Positions 34,212 through 41,896 of a stretch of 64,000 nucleotides of DNA are shown here, one piece after another. The stretch is from Candidatus Uhrbacteria bacterium (GTDB lineage Bacteria; Patescibacteriota; Patescibacteriia; 2-12-FULL-60-25). The translations under genes were made by a program, and so were the position numbers. Location: assembly GCA_030649995.1 (NCBI GenBank), contig JAUSEV010000042.1:1-64000 (forward strand). Reading direction: 5' to 3'. Under the pieces are notes generated by a model, which was not told the DNA's origin, made no database searches, and worked only from the letters and a program-made list of their open reading frames with translations. The number at the start of each line of letters is the position of its first letter. Position 1 is the stretch's first letter.

Positions 34212-35366
34212 TCAAAAGTCTTTAACAGGATTCAAAACGTTCTCTCGAATCCAGTTTTCCGTTAAAAATGAAAAGAGGATGGGCATGCGCTCCAGACGCG
34301 GCAATAACCGTTCCTTGATTTTCGACAAAAGTCCCGGCAAACGATTATCTTCATAATGATGGCGGCGCAGGCTTCGTAAAATGCGCATCACATCCCAACG
34401 CTGTGTCGCCGCCAAGATCAATACATATTCTTCGACCGGCAAAACATTGGCCGTGTGATAGGCCTGCAAAAATAACCGAACTTTTGACTGTCTATCCCCT
34501 TCCGGATTTTTTTTCAAAAATTCCGTCATAAATGAGGTCAGCGTATTTCCCAAATCCCACACAAAGGGACCAAAACTTGCCTGATCAAAATCCAAAAAAG
34601 CCGAGACCGATCCATCCGGAGCAAATAATATATTCCCACCATTTACATCATTATGCAAAATACCATGAGCGCGCTCCTTTGCATTGATCCCGGACGCATC
34701 AATAAAAGAAATCGTCTGATCCAAAAACTCCATCTGTTCACGAACGGCGGCGCAAACTTCCGGCGCCTGACAACCGATGTGAGGCTGCCGTAAATCCGTT
34801 CGCATGGATTCACCATAGAGAGTTCGTGATTCTTCATAAGGCATTTCCACCAAAATCATTTTTTGCAACGCTTCTTCCTGTCCCGAATGTTCATCGAGCC
34901 ACCCTCGCCCCATGGCATGAAATTGACCTAATGCCGCGCCGCTCGCGATAAAATGTTCATCGCTTAAATTGAATGGCACTCCCTCCACACAGCTCATGAC
35001 TACGGCGGGGCGACGATCGCAGCTCACGACCCAAGCGCCGCTTTTTGAAGCAAGTGTAGGCGCGAGCGGGACTCCTTTGCCGCGTAACCGCTCGGATAAT
35101 TCATACACCGCATTCAAAGAACGGATCACTCGCTCCTCTCCCCCGAATTTCGGGGGATGAAACCATGAGGAAATTTTCAGAATAATCGCCCCCACCGGCT
35201 CAACCACGGTCCGAAAGACATCGCTGGAAGAGGTATTGATCGCTCGCGCCAATGCGTGCGACGTTAATCGCCAACCATATTCTCGAAACAACACTTCAGC
35301 CACGGCCGTCCGTTCTTCGGAAGTCGCCGGAATAAACTTTGCCAATGTTGGAAGCGAATCTCTCAT
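34212..35366 (-). CDS. Aminoglycoside-phosphotransferase-fold kinase (probable sugar or choline-type kinase)
   Basis: From ATG 35366 (ATGA overlap) the product has 384 residues. The kinase core is visible: the beta-3 lysine in AIILKISSW, the catalytic loop AHGILHNDVNGGNILF (HxDxxxxN) and the metal-binding LDFDQASFGPFVWDLGN. This is the APH/ChoK family, which in glycan loci often phosphorylates a free sugar. A palindrome (35139-35157) encodes HPPKFGGEE just after the beta-3 lysine and may be an in-frame insertion. The gene sits between a phosphatase gene and sugar epimerases, so a role in activated-sugar supply is likely. Confidence 0.85.
   Translation of the reverse strand: MRDSLPTLAKFIPATSEERTAVAEVLFREYGWRLTSHALARAINTSSSDVFRTVVEPVGAIILKISSWFHPPKFGGEERVIRSLNAVYELSERLRGKGVPLAPTLASKSGAWVVSCDRRPAVVMSCVEGVPFNLSDEHFIASGAALGQFHAMGRGWLDEHSGQEEALQKMILVEMPYEESRTLYGESMRTDLRQPHIGCQAPEVCAAVREQMEFLDQTISFIDASGINAKERAHGILHNDVNGGNILFAPDGSVSAFLDFDQASFGPFVWDLGNTLTSFMTEFLKKNPEGDRQSKVRLFLQAYHTANVLPVEEYVLILAATQRWDVMRILRSLRRHHYEDNRLPGLLSKIKERLLPRLERMPILFSFLTENWIRENVLNPVKDF
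35139..35157. repeat. Short palindrome (family D candidate) inside the kinase gene
   Basis: Nine-bp perfect arms tcccccgaa / ttcggggga around one base, translated as part of HPPKFGGEE. The arms are like those of the 39-bp insertion at 53132-53170. Confidence 0.5.
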
Positions 35367-35992
35367 AGGGCGGCTTTTGCGTCCGGGGGACGATTGATAC
35401 ATACTATGCGCCAGCGTTTTTTTTCATGGTCATATTCAACGACGTTGATCGCGCAATAATCCTGAACGATACGCGAACGATAGCGGAACGGAATATCCAA
35501 CATGTGGCCCAAGATCACACGAAAAACATTTCCATGACCCACATACAGTAATGTGCTGCCAGGATCATATTCCTGAACATGCTGTTCAATCATTGGGACA
35601 ACACGATCGTGAACATCTTCATAATTTTCTCCGCCCACCGGTCGAGCATCTATCTCCTTGGCCCAAGCAGCCATCATGTCCGGATAACGCGCGCGAAATT
35701 CTTCTTGCGTAATGCCCTCCGCCTCACCCTTGGAGCGTTCGTTGAACTCCGCCAATTCTTGATAGGGGATTTCGTGATGGTACTGACGAATGGCCTCGGC
35801 GGTTTCCATCACTCGTTTGGCTTGACTGGAAAAAATTGCCGTAAAATTGAGAGGCTTAAGGGTCTCGGCCAAAATTGCGGCTTGTTTGTGTCCCTCCGGC
35901 GTCATGGGAATCAACAGCCCTTGTCCTTGAACAATTCCTTTGTCCTTTGCTTCACTGATTCCATGACGAACAAAAATCAATTTTGTCTTCAT
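35363..35992 (-). CDS. Histidine phosphatase (phosphoglycerate-mutase-like) family protein
   Basis: A soluble phosphatase fold of 209 residues. FVRHGISEAKDKGIVQGQG contains the phospho-accepting His in RHG; FSSQAKRVMETAEAIRQ carries the second Arg, EFNERSKGEAEG the acid, and YVGHGNVFRVILGHML the second His. These features fit phosphatases such as those removing phosphate from sugar or nucleotide intermediates. It overlaps both the NeuA-like gene (ATGA at 35989) and the kinase gene, so by context it may remove the phosphate from a nonulosonate 9-phosphate, though that is inference. Confidence 0.9.
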   Translation of the reverse strand: MKTKLIFVRHGISEAKDKGIVQGQGLLIPMTPEGHKQAAILAETLKPLNFTAIFSSQAKRVMETAEAIRQYHHEIPYQELAEFNERSKGEAEGITQEEFRARYPDMMAAWAKEIDARPVGGENYEDVHDRVVPMIEQHVQEYDPGSTLLYVGHGNVFRVILGHMLDIPFRYRSRIVQDYCAINVVEYDHEKKRWRIVCINRPPDAKAAL

Positions 35993-36708
35993 ACGTTTTG
36001 CGCTCGTTTACGCATCAACAATTCCGCCACCTCAAAATCAAAGGCCGTGTCAATGTTGATCGCATCCTCTCGGGTCATAATCACCCCTCGAATTTTGGTC
36101 CCGATCGATGAATGTTTCTCTAAAATCGTGGCCGGCGCGATCACATGCACGCAAGAATTTTGCACGTACGCCGGCGGCAAACTTTGTCGCGGTTGTTTGG
36201 CCGCTTCTTTCAGACCAAACACTTCTTCGGGAATAAACGGTGAGAGATCCTCCCCTTCAAATTTCCATGTCTTGAGCGGATGGGCTGGCGATAACGTGAC
36301 AGTGATGAGCGCATCATGTCCGGGTGCAGACAAAAAACGACGGACGCAATCATCAATATGTTCCGCGCGCCGCAACGGATTCGTGGGTTTGAGTTGGACG
36401 ACGATGTCCGGATGATAATTTTCGTGTTCCATCAACCAGTTGAGCGCGTGCTCGAGCAGACCAATGCTCTTTGCTTGATCGGTCGCAAATTCCGCGGGCC
36501 GCAAAAACGGCACCTCCGCTCCCCACTCTTTCGCGACCTCGGCAATTTCTTGATCATCGGTGCTGACGATCACACGCGTCACGGTTTTGGCCTGCTTTGC
36601 AGCCTCGATCGTCCAAGCGATCAAAGGTTTTCCGGCCAACGGTTTTATATTTTTCCGCGGCACGGATTTGGATCCTCCGCGGGCCTGAATGATAGCCAAA
36701 ACTTCCAT
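35989..36708 (-). CDS. CMP-sialic-acid-synthetase-like cytidylyltransferase
   Basis: A nucleotidyl transferase of 239 residues. The N-terminus AIIQARGGSKSVPRKNIKPLAGKPLIAWTIEAA is the NeuA/KdsB-type signature (ARGGSK..PxKN), followed by VIVSTDDQEIAEVA and LKPTNPLRRAEHIDDCVRRF, the CTP and sugar-acid-binding blocks of acylneuraminate cytidylyltransferases. It should activate a nonulosonic acid as a CMP sugar. The neighbouring synthase (37877) supplies such a sugar acid, supporting the call. Confidence 0.92.
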   Translation of the reverse strand: MEVLAIIQARGGSKSVPRKNIKPLAGKPLIAWTIEAAKQAKTVTRVIVSTDDQEIAEVAKEWGAEVPFLRPAEFATDQAKSIGLLEHALNWLMEHENYHPDIVVQLKPTNPLRRAEHIDDCVRRFLSAPGHDALITVTLSPAHPLKTWKFEGEDLSPFIPEEVFGLKEAAKQPRQSLPPAYVQNSCVHVIAPATILEKHSSIGTKIRGVIMTREDAINIDTAFDFEVAELLMRKRAQNV

Positions 36709-36713
36709 ATCAT

Positions 36714-37799
36714 TTAGATCGTCACCGGAGCGTAATCGACGGTGATCACGCGCTTTTCACGTTCGGATTGATGGGCCGCCGCGAGCACGGCCATGGTATC
36801 CAAAGCACGCTGCAAACGGATGGGAGAATCTTCGATGCGCGTCGCACCGTTCAAGAGTTGATCGATGTGCTGAATCTCGCGAAAAAATTCATCGGTACGA
36901 GATTTGGCGATGTCAAACATTTCTCGATCTTTACCGTGGAGCTGAATGGAAACTTGATCAAGAGTTTTACTGACATCGTTATCCCACAGAAGCGATCCTT
37001 TGGTGCCTTGAATTTGCAAAAACTTTTTCTTAGGCAACGTAATCACATCCTGTATCAGGCGACCGACTAAACCATTTTCTGTTTTTAAATTCATAAAACA
37101 GGCACGATCATACTCGGCACCATTCTCCGTGATGTACTCAACCAGCGCACCAACCTCCGTGACGCGACCGGCACCAACGAGATGCGCGGCATGTTGCCAC
37201 ATACTGATCCCATGCGCATGCTCCCCTCCGGCCCCTCCTCCGCGTTTCCAATATCCCAAATACGTATCCTGCGGACCCTTGAGCCAAGGATGCGCGTCAA
37301 AAATATTTTTCCAATGACTGCGAAACTCGCAGTCCATCAACAACGGTTGACCGATGAGACCCTGCTTTATAATCTCCTCCATCTTTACCGTCTGTTCAGA
37401 GAGAAGATGGTTAAAACCGACAATAATTTTTGTATCCGGATGTTTGCGCACCTGCTCCAAAAATTCCGACATCCCTTCGAGCGTCGGTGAACACAAGGGT
37501 TTCTCAATCTGCAACACGCGCGGCGCTTCGTCACGCAACACCGCCGTCGCAACCGATAAATGAAAATCCGGCGGCGTTCCGATCAGCATCACATCAAATC
37601 CACCTTTTGGAGCTTTGTCCGGCGTAAACTGTTGAATCGCCTCGTCCCACGCTCCATAACGCTTGGGATAAATTTCCTCCTTCATGCGCTTCAACGCCTG
37701 CTCATCCCGATCGACCACCATCACTTCCCAGCCCATGCGACGACAGGCTTGCGACAGGTGATTGCCGATGGATCCGGCTCCGATAACTTTTATCTTCAT
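36714..37799 (-). CDS. Gfo/Idh/MocA-family sugar oxidoreductase
   Basis: An NAD(P)-dependent sugar dehydrogenase of 361 residues. KIKVIGAGSIGNHLSQACRRMGWEVMVVDRDEQAL is the Rossmann strand; DVMLIGTPPDFHLSVATAVL and VLQIEKPLCSPTLEGM hold the conserved EKP lysine, and KIIVGFNHLLSEQT leads to the C-terminal alpha/beta domain with the HAHGISMWQH stretch near the active site. In nonulosonate loci this family often oxidises a precursor, though the substrate here is unknown. The 77-bp gap before neuB is A+T-rich with no recognised feature. Confidence 0.9.
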   Translation of the reverse strand: MKIKVIGAGSIGNHLSQACRRMGWEVMVVDRDEQALKRMKEEIYPKRYGAWDEAIQQFTPDKAPKGGFDVMLIGTPPDFHLSVATAVLRDEAPRVLQIEKPLCSPTLEGMSEFLEQVRKHPDTKIIVGFNHLLSEQTVKMEEIIKQGLIGQPLLMDCEFRSHWKNIFDAHPWLKGPQDTYLGYWKRGGGAGGEHAHGISMWQHAAHLVGAGRVTEVGALVEYITENGAEYDRACFMNLKTENGLVGRLIQDVITLPKKKFLQIQGTKGSLLWDNDVSKTLDQVSIQLHGKDREMFDIAKSRTDEFFREIQHIDQLLNGATRIEDSPIRLQRALDTMAVLAAAHQSEREKRVITVDYAPVTI

Positions 37800-37876
37800 A
37801 TGCGGGATATTCTACTCTAAAAAAGCCGTTTGTCAACAGATCTGAAATTTTATCGCTTCAAAAAATGAAGCGAATT

Positions 37877-39415
37877 TTAATCAAACTGATGTCGTCCCCA
37901 ATTGATGAGTTTTGTTTTGCGGGCTTCGCGCGGCAAGGCGTTGATCGCCGGATCGTCGTAAATCGAATCATCGTTAAAATGAGTGGAAGAAATTTCTTCA
38001 AAGATCGCCCCGGTCTCTGACCAAAAACGATGTTTGACGCCGCGCTGCACCACCAAAATATCCCCGGAATACAACACTCGACGACGGCCTTCGAGTTCCA
38101 CGTACAATTCACCCGACAACACCTGAAAAGATTCTTCCTTTTTCCGGTGATGGTGGTAGGGGTGCTGTTGGCCGGGCAACTGAATCAAAATCTTTTTACA
38201 GTATTCGCGGTTGATGCAGTCGATGATGGTCGTTCCCACTTCTTGAAAACGCTCTATGCCGTAATGATGCGACAGCTCCATGGAAAATTCCGTGCTCAAA
38301 GCGATTTTGGCATCGTTCAGCATGCCCTTCATCTCATGAATGGCCTGATAAATGATTTCTCGTTTGGAAGGCACCGGAGACAAGATGGCATCGGCAATGG
38401 CGGCATTGGCCGGATAATCTCGATCCGCAATCAGACCGGAACGCCAACGACCGCTCGAAAGCTGACCAGACTGAATGGGAAAAGCGAAGAACACGTCATC
38501 GCGCGCTATCTCTTCCCCTGCCTTGATCGATCGCTTCGCAAAAATCCCTCGTTGGAGAGTCAACAAATCTCGCGATTCCTCCGATTCGATCACGCGCGCA
38601 TCATCAGGTCCCATGGCCGCCACCGCCTCACGATAGGCGGCCAACCAATAAGCGATCTGCTGCGGAGTCGAAGAATAGGCGTTCAAGGTAATGGTGTCGG
38701 TTGGAACGCCCACGTGTCGCTCAAACACGCGAGCTCCTTTGGCATACGCCATTTTGATCGCATCAAAATTATTCGGATCTTCATGCGTGGAAAAACCGAT
38801 GGTCGCTTGCGGATATCTCTGACGCAAACGCTCAATATGATTCAACTGTAATTTTTCCATCGGAGTTGGATAAATAGCCACGCAATGCATGATGGCGTAG
38901 TGCGCGTATCGATGATCCAAAAAACTCACCAAGTTATCCACGTCTTTCATGGAAAGACCGCCTGTCGAAACAATGATCGGTTTTCGACTCTTGGCCGCTC
39001 GCTCCAAAAGTGGCCAATCCTTGGCCGAACAACTGCCTATTTTTAAAATATCAATTTCCAAACGCTCCAACAGATCAACGGATGGTTCATCAAAAGGCGT
39101 ACACATGGTGAGCATTCCTTGCGCGCGGATTTCCGACACGAGTTCGGCAAACTGCTCTGAAGAAAGACGCGTAGAAAGAAAACGCTGGATGTGTTTGTTA
39201 TCCGTATTCTGTCGATAGTCCGGGTGGACAAACGTGTCCAAATCACGAAATTGCAGCTTGATGGCTCCTCGAACCCCCGCCTGGCGAACTCCGGCCGCAA
39301 TCTCACGAATAATGCGTTTGCCGTGTTCAACATCCCCCTGATGGTTATTCGCCATTTCAAAGGTAAATAAACCGTCAAAATTCAATTTATGATCATCCAA
39401 CAATTTAATAGGCAT
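37877..39415 (-). CDS. neuB: NeuB-type nonulosonic acid synthase fused to SAF and cupin domains
   Basis: A 512-residue fusion. Residues 1-~265 form the NeuB TIM barrel (FTFEMANNHQGDVEHGKRIIREI, IKLQFRDLDTF, TPFDEPSVDLLE, LKIGSCSAKDWPLL, STGGLSMKDVDN, GFSTHEDPNN), which condenses phosphoenolpyruvate with an N-acyl hexosamine. Residues ~290-350 are the antifreeze-like SAF domain (RGIFAKRSIKAGEEIARDDVFFAFP). Residues ~405-490 are a cupin with a His cluster (HPYHHHRKKEESFQVLSGELYV...YSGDILVVQRGVKHRFW), perhaps an isomerase or sensor for the sugar acid. Ordinary NeuB ends after SAF. A hairpin (39441-39461) lies just upstream. Confidence 0.94.
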   Translation of the reverse strand: MPIKLLDDHKLNFDGLFTFEMANNHQGDVEHGKRIIREIAAGVRQAGVRGAIKLQFRDLDTFVHPDYRQNTDNKHIQRFLSTRLSSEQFAELVSEIRAQGMLTMCTPFDEPSVDLLERLEIDILKIGSCSAKDWPLLERAAKSRKPIIVSTGGLSMKDVDNLVSFLDHRYAHYAIMHCVAIYPTPMEKLQLNHIERLRQRYPQATIGFSTHEDPNNFDAIKMAYAKGARVFERHVGVPTDTITLNAYSSTPQQIAYWLAAYREAVAAMGPDDARVIESEESRDLLTLQRGIFAKRSIKAGEEIARDDVFFAFPIQSGQLSSGRWRSGLIADRDYPANAAIADAILSPVPSKREIIYQAIHEMKGMLNDAKIALSTEFSMELSHHYGIERFQEVGTTIIDCINREYCKKILIQLPGQQHPYHHHRKKEESFQVLSGELYVELEGRRRVLYSGDILVVQRGVKHRFWSETGAIFEEISSTHFNDDSIYDDPAINALPREARKTKLINWGRHQFD

Positions 39416-39495
39416 AGGATAATTCTCTTTTTAACAAACCTTGATAAAAAAATCAAGGGGTGGGGGTGTGGCCGCGGGATAGAGCCTGCCATAAC

Positions 39496-39524
39496 TTGAC
39501 GGAAAAGCAAAAATCCGCTTAACT
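39496..39524 (+). promoter_or_regulatory. Promoter of the 39556-40638 gene
   Basis: TTGACG (39496-39501), 17-bp spacer, TTAACT (39519-39524), 31 bp before the start codon. A strong ribosome site (aggaggtg) follows. Confidence 0.6.
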
Positions 39525-39555
39525 GTGGGCGGTGTTCCCACACAGGAGGTGAACC

Positions 39556-40638
39556 TTGAAAAGCGTAGCGGTAGTGGTCGGTGACATCGGATCCGCGGCA
39601 GAACTGGTACCGGCCGTGGCCGAGCTCGTACGACGTGGCGTGGCAGAAGTGAGGTGGTTCGCGGATCCAACGGGAAAGGCGGGCACGAACGTGCTCGAAA
39701 AGCACGGGATCCCCTACGAGTCGCGTCTGCCGAATGGGGATGATGTGTTTTCGCTCGTCCTCGTCGGCGCGAGCGTCACGGCGTGCCGGTATCAGAAGGA
39801 ATGGATTTACTGGGGACGGAGTCACGGCGCGCGCACCATGATGTACGAAGATCTGCACACGACCGGGGCGCGACCGCATGTGCTGGGGATCGACCCCCAC
39901 GTCATGCTGGTGATCGACGAGGAAGCAAGCCGAATCACCAACCGCACGCGTCCCGCTCGTACACTCGAACATGTGTACGTAGTGGGAAAACCGACGTTCG
40001 AGGATCTGCCCGACATGATCGCGCAGAGAGACACGATCCGTTTCCGCGTCCGAGCCGAGCTCGAAGTCTCCCCCTATGACTTCCTCGTGGTGTACTGGTC
40101 GGCCGGCGAAGCACCGGAGCAGCCCCGCGTCCATCTGGACGCGTTGCGCGACCTCGGCATCATCGACGGACGACGGGTCGTGTTTGCCCCGCGTCTCCAC
40201 CCCAAGCTCCCGGACTTCCATGAGCTGTGGGCGCATGCCACCACCGGTTCGTGCGCGACCGTGGATGCGCGTCACATCAACAATCCGCCCGAGCACTTGA
40301 GCATCGCGGCGGATCTGGTCGTCGCGGCATGGCAAGGAACCGGAGGACTGCGAGCGGCGCTTCTGGGCCAGCACGTGGCCATTCCGCTTTTCCCGGACGA
40401 TACGGAAAAACGGATCGCCGCCGGTCACGAGCAGGGTCTCACCCCGCTTCTGCGTGCCAAGGCAGCACTCCCCATCGTAAGCGCGGAACAACTTCCGTCG
40501 GTCATCAGTCGGGTCATCACGGAAGGCGACGCTCTGCGCGCCGAACTCTGCCAAAAAGCCATAGCTTCCTTCACCTGCCTGCTCCAGCCCGGCGCCGTGA
40601 AACGCATCGCCGATGCCGTGGCGCGCGAACTCGGATAA
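39556..40638 (+). CDS. Unrecognised protein, GT-B-like, in an autonomous single-gene unit
   Basis: TTG start at 39556 with ribosome site aggaggtg. The 360 residues show a Rossmann-like start (KSVAVVVGDIGSAAELVPAVAELV), RTMMYEDLHTTGARP, then a second alpha/beta half with FLVVYWSAGEAPEQPRVHLDALRDLGII and IAADLVVAAWQGTGGLRAALLGQHVAIPLFPDD, reminiscent of the donor-binding half of GT-B glycosyltransferases. I do not recognise a defined family. The gene is conspicuously G+C-rich, and the opposite strand holds a 450-residue open frame that is only its shadow. Promoter, leader and terminator are all its own. Confidence 0.82.
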   Translation: MKSVAVVVGDIGSAAELVPAVAELVRRGVAEVRWFADPTGKAGTNVLEKHGIPYESRLPNGDDVFSLVLVGASVTACRYQKEWIYWGRSHGARTMMYEDLHTTGARPHVLGIDPHVMLVIDEEASRITNRTRPARTLEHVYVVGKPTFEDLPDMIAQRDTIRFRVRAELEVSPYDFLVVYWSAGEAPEQPRVHLDALRDLGIIDGRRVVFAPRLHPKLPDFHELWAHATTGSCATVDARHINNPPEHLSIAADLVVAAWQGTGGLRAALLGQHVAIPLFPDDTEKRIAAGHEQGLTPLLRAKAALPIVSAEQLPSVISRVITEGDALRAELCQKAIASFTCLLQPGAVKRIADAVARELG

Positions 40639-40675
40639 GCGCGAGTCATTCCTCGATCTTTCTCTCTCCTCAACC

Positions 40676-40708
40676 GAGACGCTGTTAAAACCACGCGTCT
40701 CTTTTTTT
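40676..40708 (+). terminator. Terminator of the 39556-40638 gene
   Basis: Seven-bp stem gagacgc / gcgtctc with a 12-base loop, then seven T's. Confidence 0.85.
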
Positions 40709-40734
40709 ATTTTCTTGCTGTAAAAAATACTCAT

Positions 40735-40766
40735 GGAATATCAAAAGACAGGAATATCAAAAGACT
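40735..40766 (+). repeat. Tandem 16-bp direct repeat before a promoter
   Basis: Two copies of ggaatatcaaaagac plus one base (40735-40750, 40751-40766), ending at the -35 box of the EamA-like gene. It could be an activator site or a simple duplication. Confidence 0.7.
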
Positions 40767-40794
40767 GGACAAGATCACCATCGTCGTGTATAAA
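40766..40794 (+). promoter_or_regulatory. Promoter of the EamA-like transporter gene
   Basis: TGGACA (40766-40771), 17-bp spacer, TATAAA (40789-40794), 40 bp before the ATG. Ribosome site gagaggtg. Confidence 0.65.
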
Positions 40795-40834
40795 ATTCTG
40801 TCCGTTCCTTCACACCACATCAGAGAGGTGAAAT

Positions 40835-41851
40835 ATGCAAGGACAGGCTATTGGGCTGCTCCTTCTGGGCTGTCTGTTTCTCTCGTCCATGCAGATCGTC
40901 AAGCGCTGCATCCTCAAGAGCGGAAGCATAAAACCAACGCGTTTTCTGGCATGGCAGATGTTCCTCGCCGCCGCCATGTACGCCGGCTTGTATCTTGTAG
41001 TTTGGGGATGGCGACTGCCCTCGCTCGCACCGAAATTCTGGTTGGCCGTCGCGCTCGCGAGCGCGGCAAATGTCATCATCCAGTACTTGAATGCGAAGGC
41101 TGCCACTCTGGAACAAGGCGAGGTCTCGTTGATGGCACCGCTTCAGGCCATGACCCCCGGCATGATCACTCTGCTTGCCATCACCATCGGCGAGCTGCCG
41201 GGTCTTCTCGGATGGCTCGGGATTCTCTGCATGGCCGCCGGCTCCTACTACATCATGTGGCCCCGGCAAAAAGAGTTCTGGTACGACCGGATCGGCCCCG
41301 TGTATCGACTGCGTCTCCTGTTCCGACTGCACACCCTCGATCCTGTCGAACGCGGTCGAACGATCGCCGTATGCCTGGGACTTGCCTCGGCCACCTGTGG
41401 AACCTTTGGTCTGCTCTTCGAGAGCCTGTACGCGCGACGCGCAGGCAGTCTGCAGGGTATCGTTCTGGGCTCGCTCACGTTCTCTTTAATCCTTGGCGTC
41501 GTCTTCACCATCCCTCGCTTCTTCACGTCAAAACCCGTCGAACCCACGAACACATCCAAAATCTCTCGACGGTTTTTGCTCGGCATGACGGTCATGGGCT
41601 TTCTCTGGGTTGGACACCAGGTGTGCATTCAACCGGCGTTTCTCCATCTGCTCACGTCCTACGTGGGAACCCTCAAGCGCTTGAGCATCATCCTATCCGT
41701 TGTCCTTGGGATCGTCCTGTTCCGCGAGGGAAAAGATCAGCTCAAAAACCGTCTGTGGGCGGCAATCCTCATCACTCTTGGATCCATCCTGATTTCGTGG
41801 GATGGAATCACCAACACGCTTACCAATACCTTCGAACGATTCGGCCTCTAA
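40835..41851 (+). CDS. EamA/DMT-like drug/metabolite transporter
   Basis: A polytopic membrane protein of 338 residues with about ten hydrophobic segments in two halves separated by a polar loop (residues ~150-180, KEFWYDRIGPVYRLRLLFRLHTLDPVERGRT). The tandem 5+5 layout, with GEVSLMAPLQAMTPGMITLLAITIGE in the first half and VGTLKRLSIILSVVLGIVLFREGK in the second, matches the DMT/EamA superfamily, including the E/LxxP-loop segments that end each repeat. The substrate is not predictable. The gene is G+C-rich and carries its own promoter, ribosome site and perhaps a weak terminator (41841-41880); a long overlapping frame 40786-41910 is a shadow. Confidence 0.85.
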   Translation: MQGQAIGLLLLGCLFLSSMQIVKRCILKSGSIKPTRFLAWQMFLAAAMYAGLYLVVWGWRLPSLAPKFWLAVALASAANVIIQYLNAKAATLEQGEVSLMAPLQAMTPGMITLLAITIGELPGLLGWLGILCMAAGSYYIMWPRQKEFWYDRIGPVYRLRLLFRLHTLDPVERGRTIAVCLGLASATCGTFGLLFESLYARRAGSLQGIVLGSLTFSLILGVVFTIPRFFTSKPVEPTNTSKISRRFLLGMTVMGFLWVGHQVCIQPAFLHLLTSYVGTLKRLSIILSVVLGIVLFREGKDQLKNRLWAAILITLGSILISWDGITNTLTNTFERFGL

Positions 41852-41860
41852 GCCGACGAC

Positions 41861-41880
41861 TCCCGAGGGTATTTTTTTAT
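41861..41880 (+). terminator. Weak terminator candidate after the EamA-like gene
   Basis: A small stem (actc / gggt with loop ccga) before attttttt. It also lies close to the carbamoyltransferase end on the other strand. Confidence 0.35.
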
Positions 41881-41896
41881 TCTCAAGTCCTCCCAT

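Noticed and set aside
39382-40734. A 450-codon open frame on the minus strand
   Set aside because: It is antisense to the G+C-rich gene at 39556-40638, which has a promoter, strong ribosome site and terminator. The composition is His/Arg-rich without motifs, and the frame overlaps the start of neuB.
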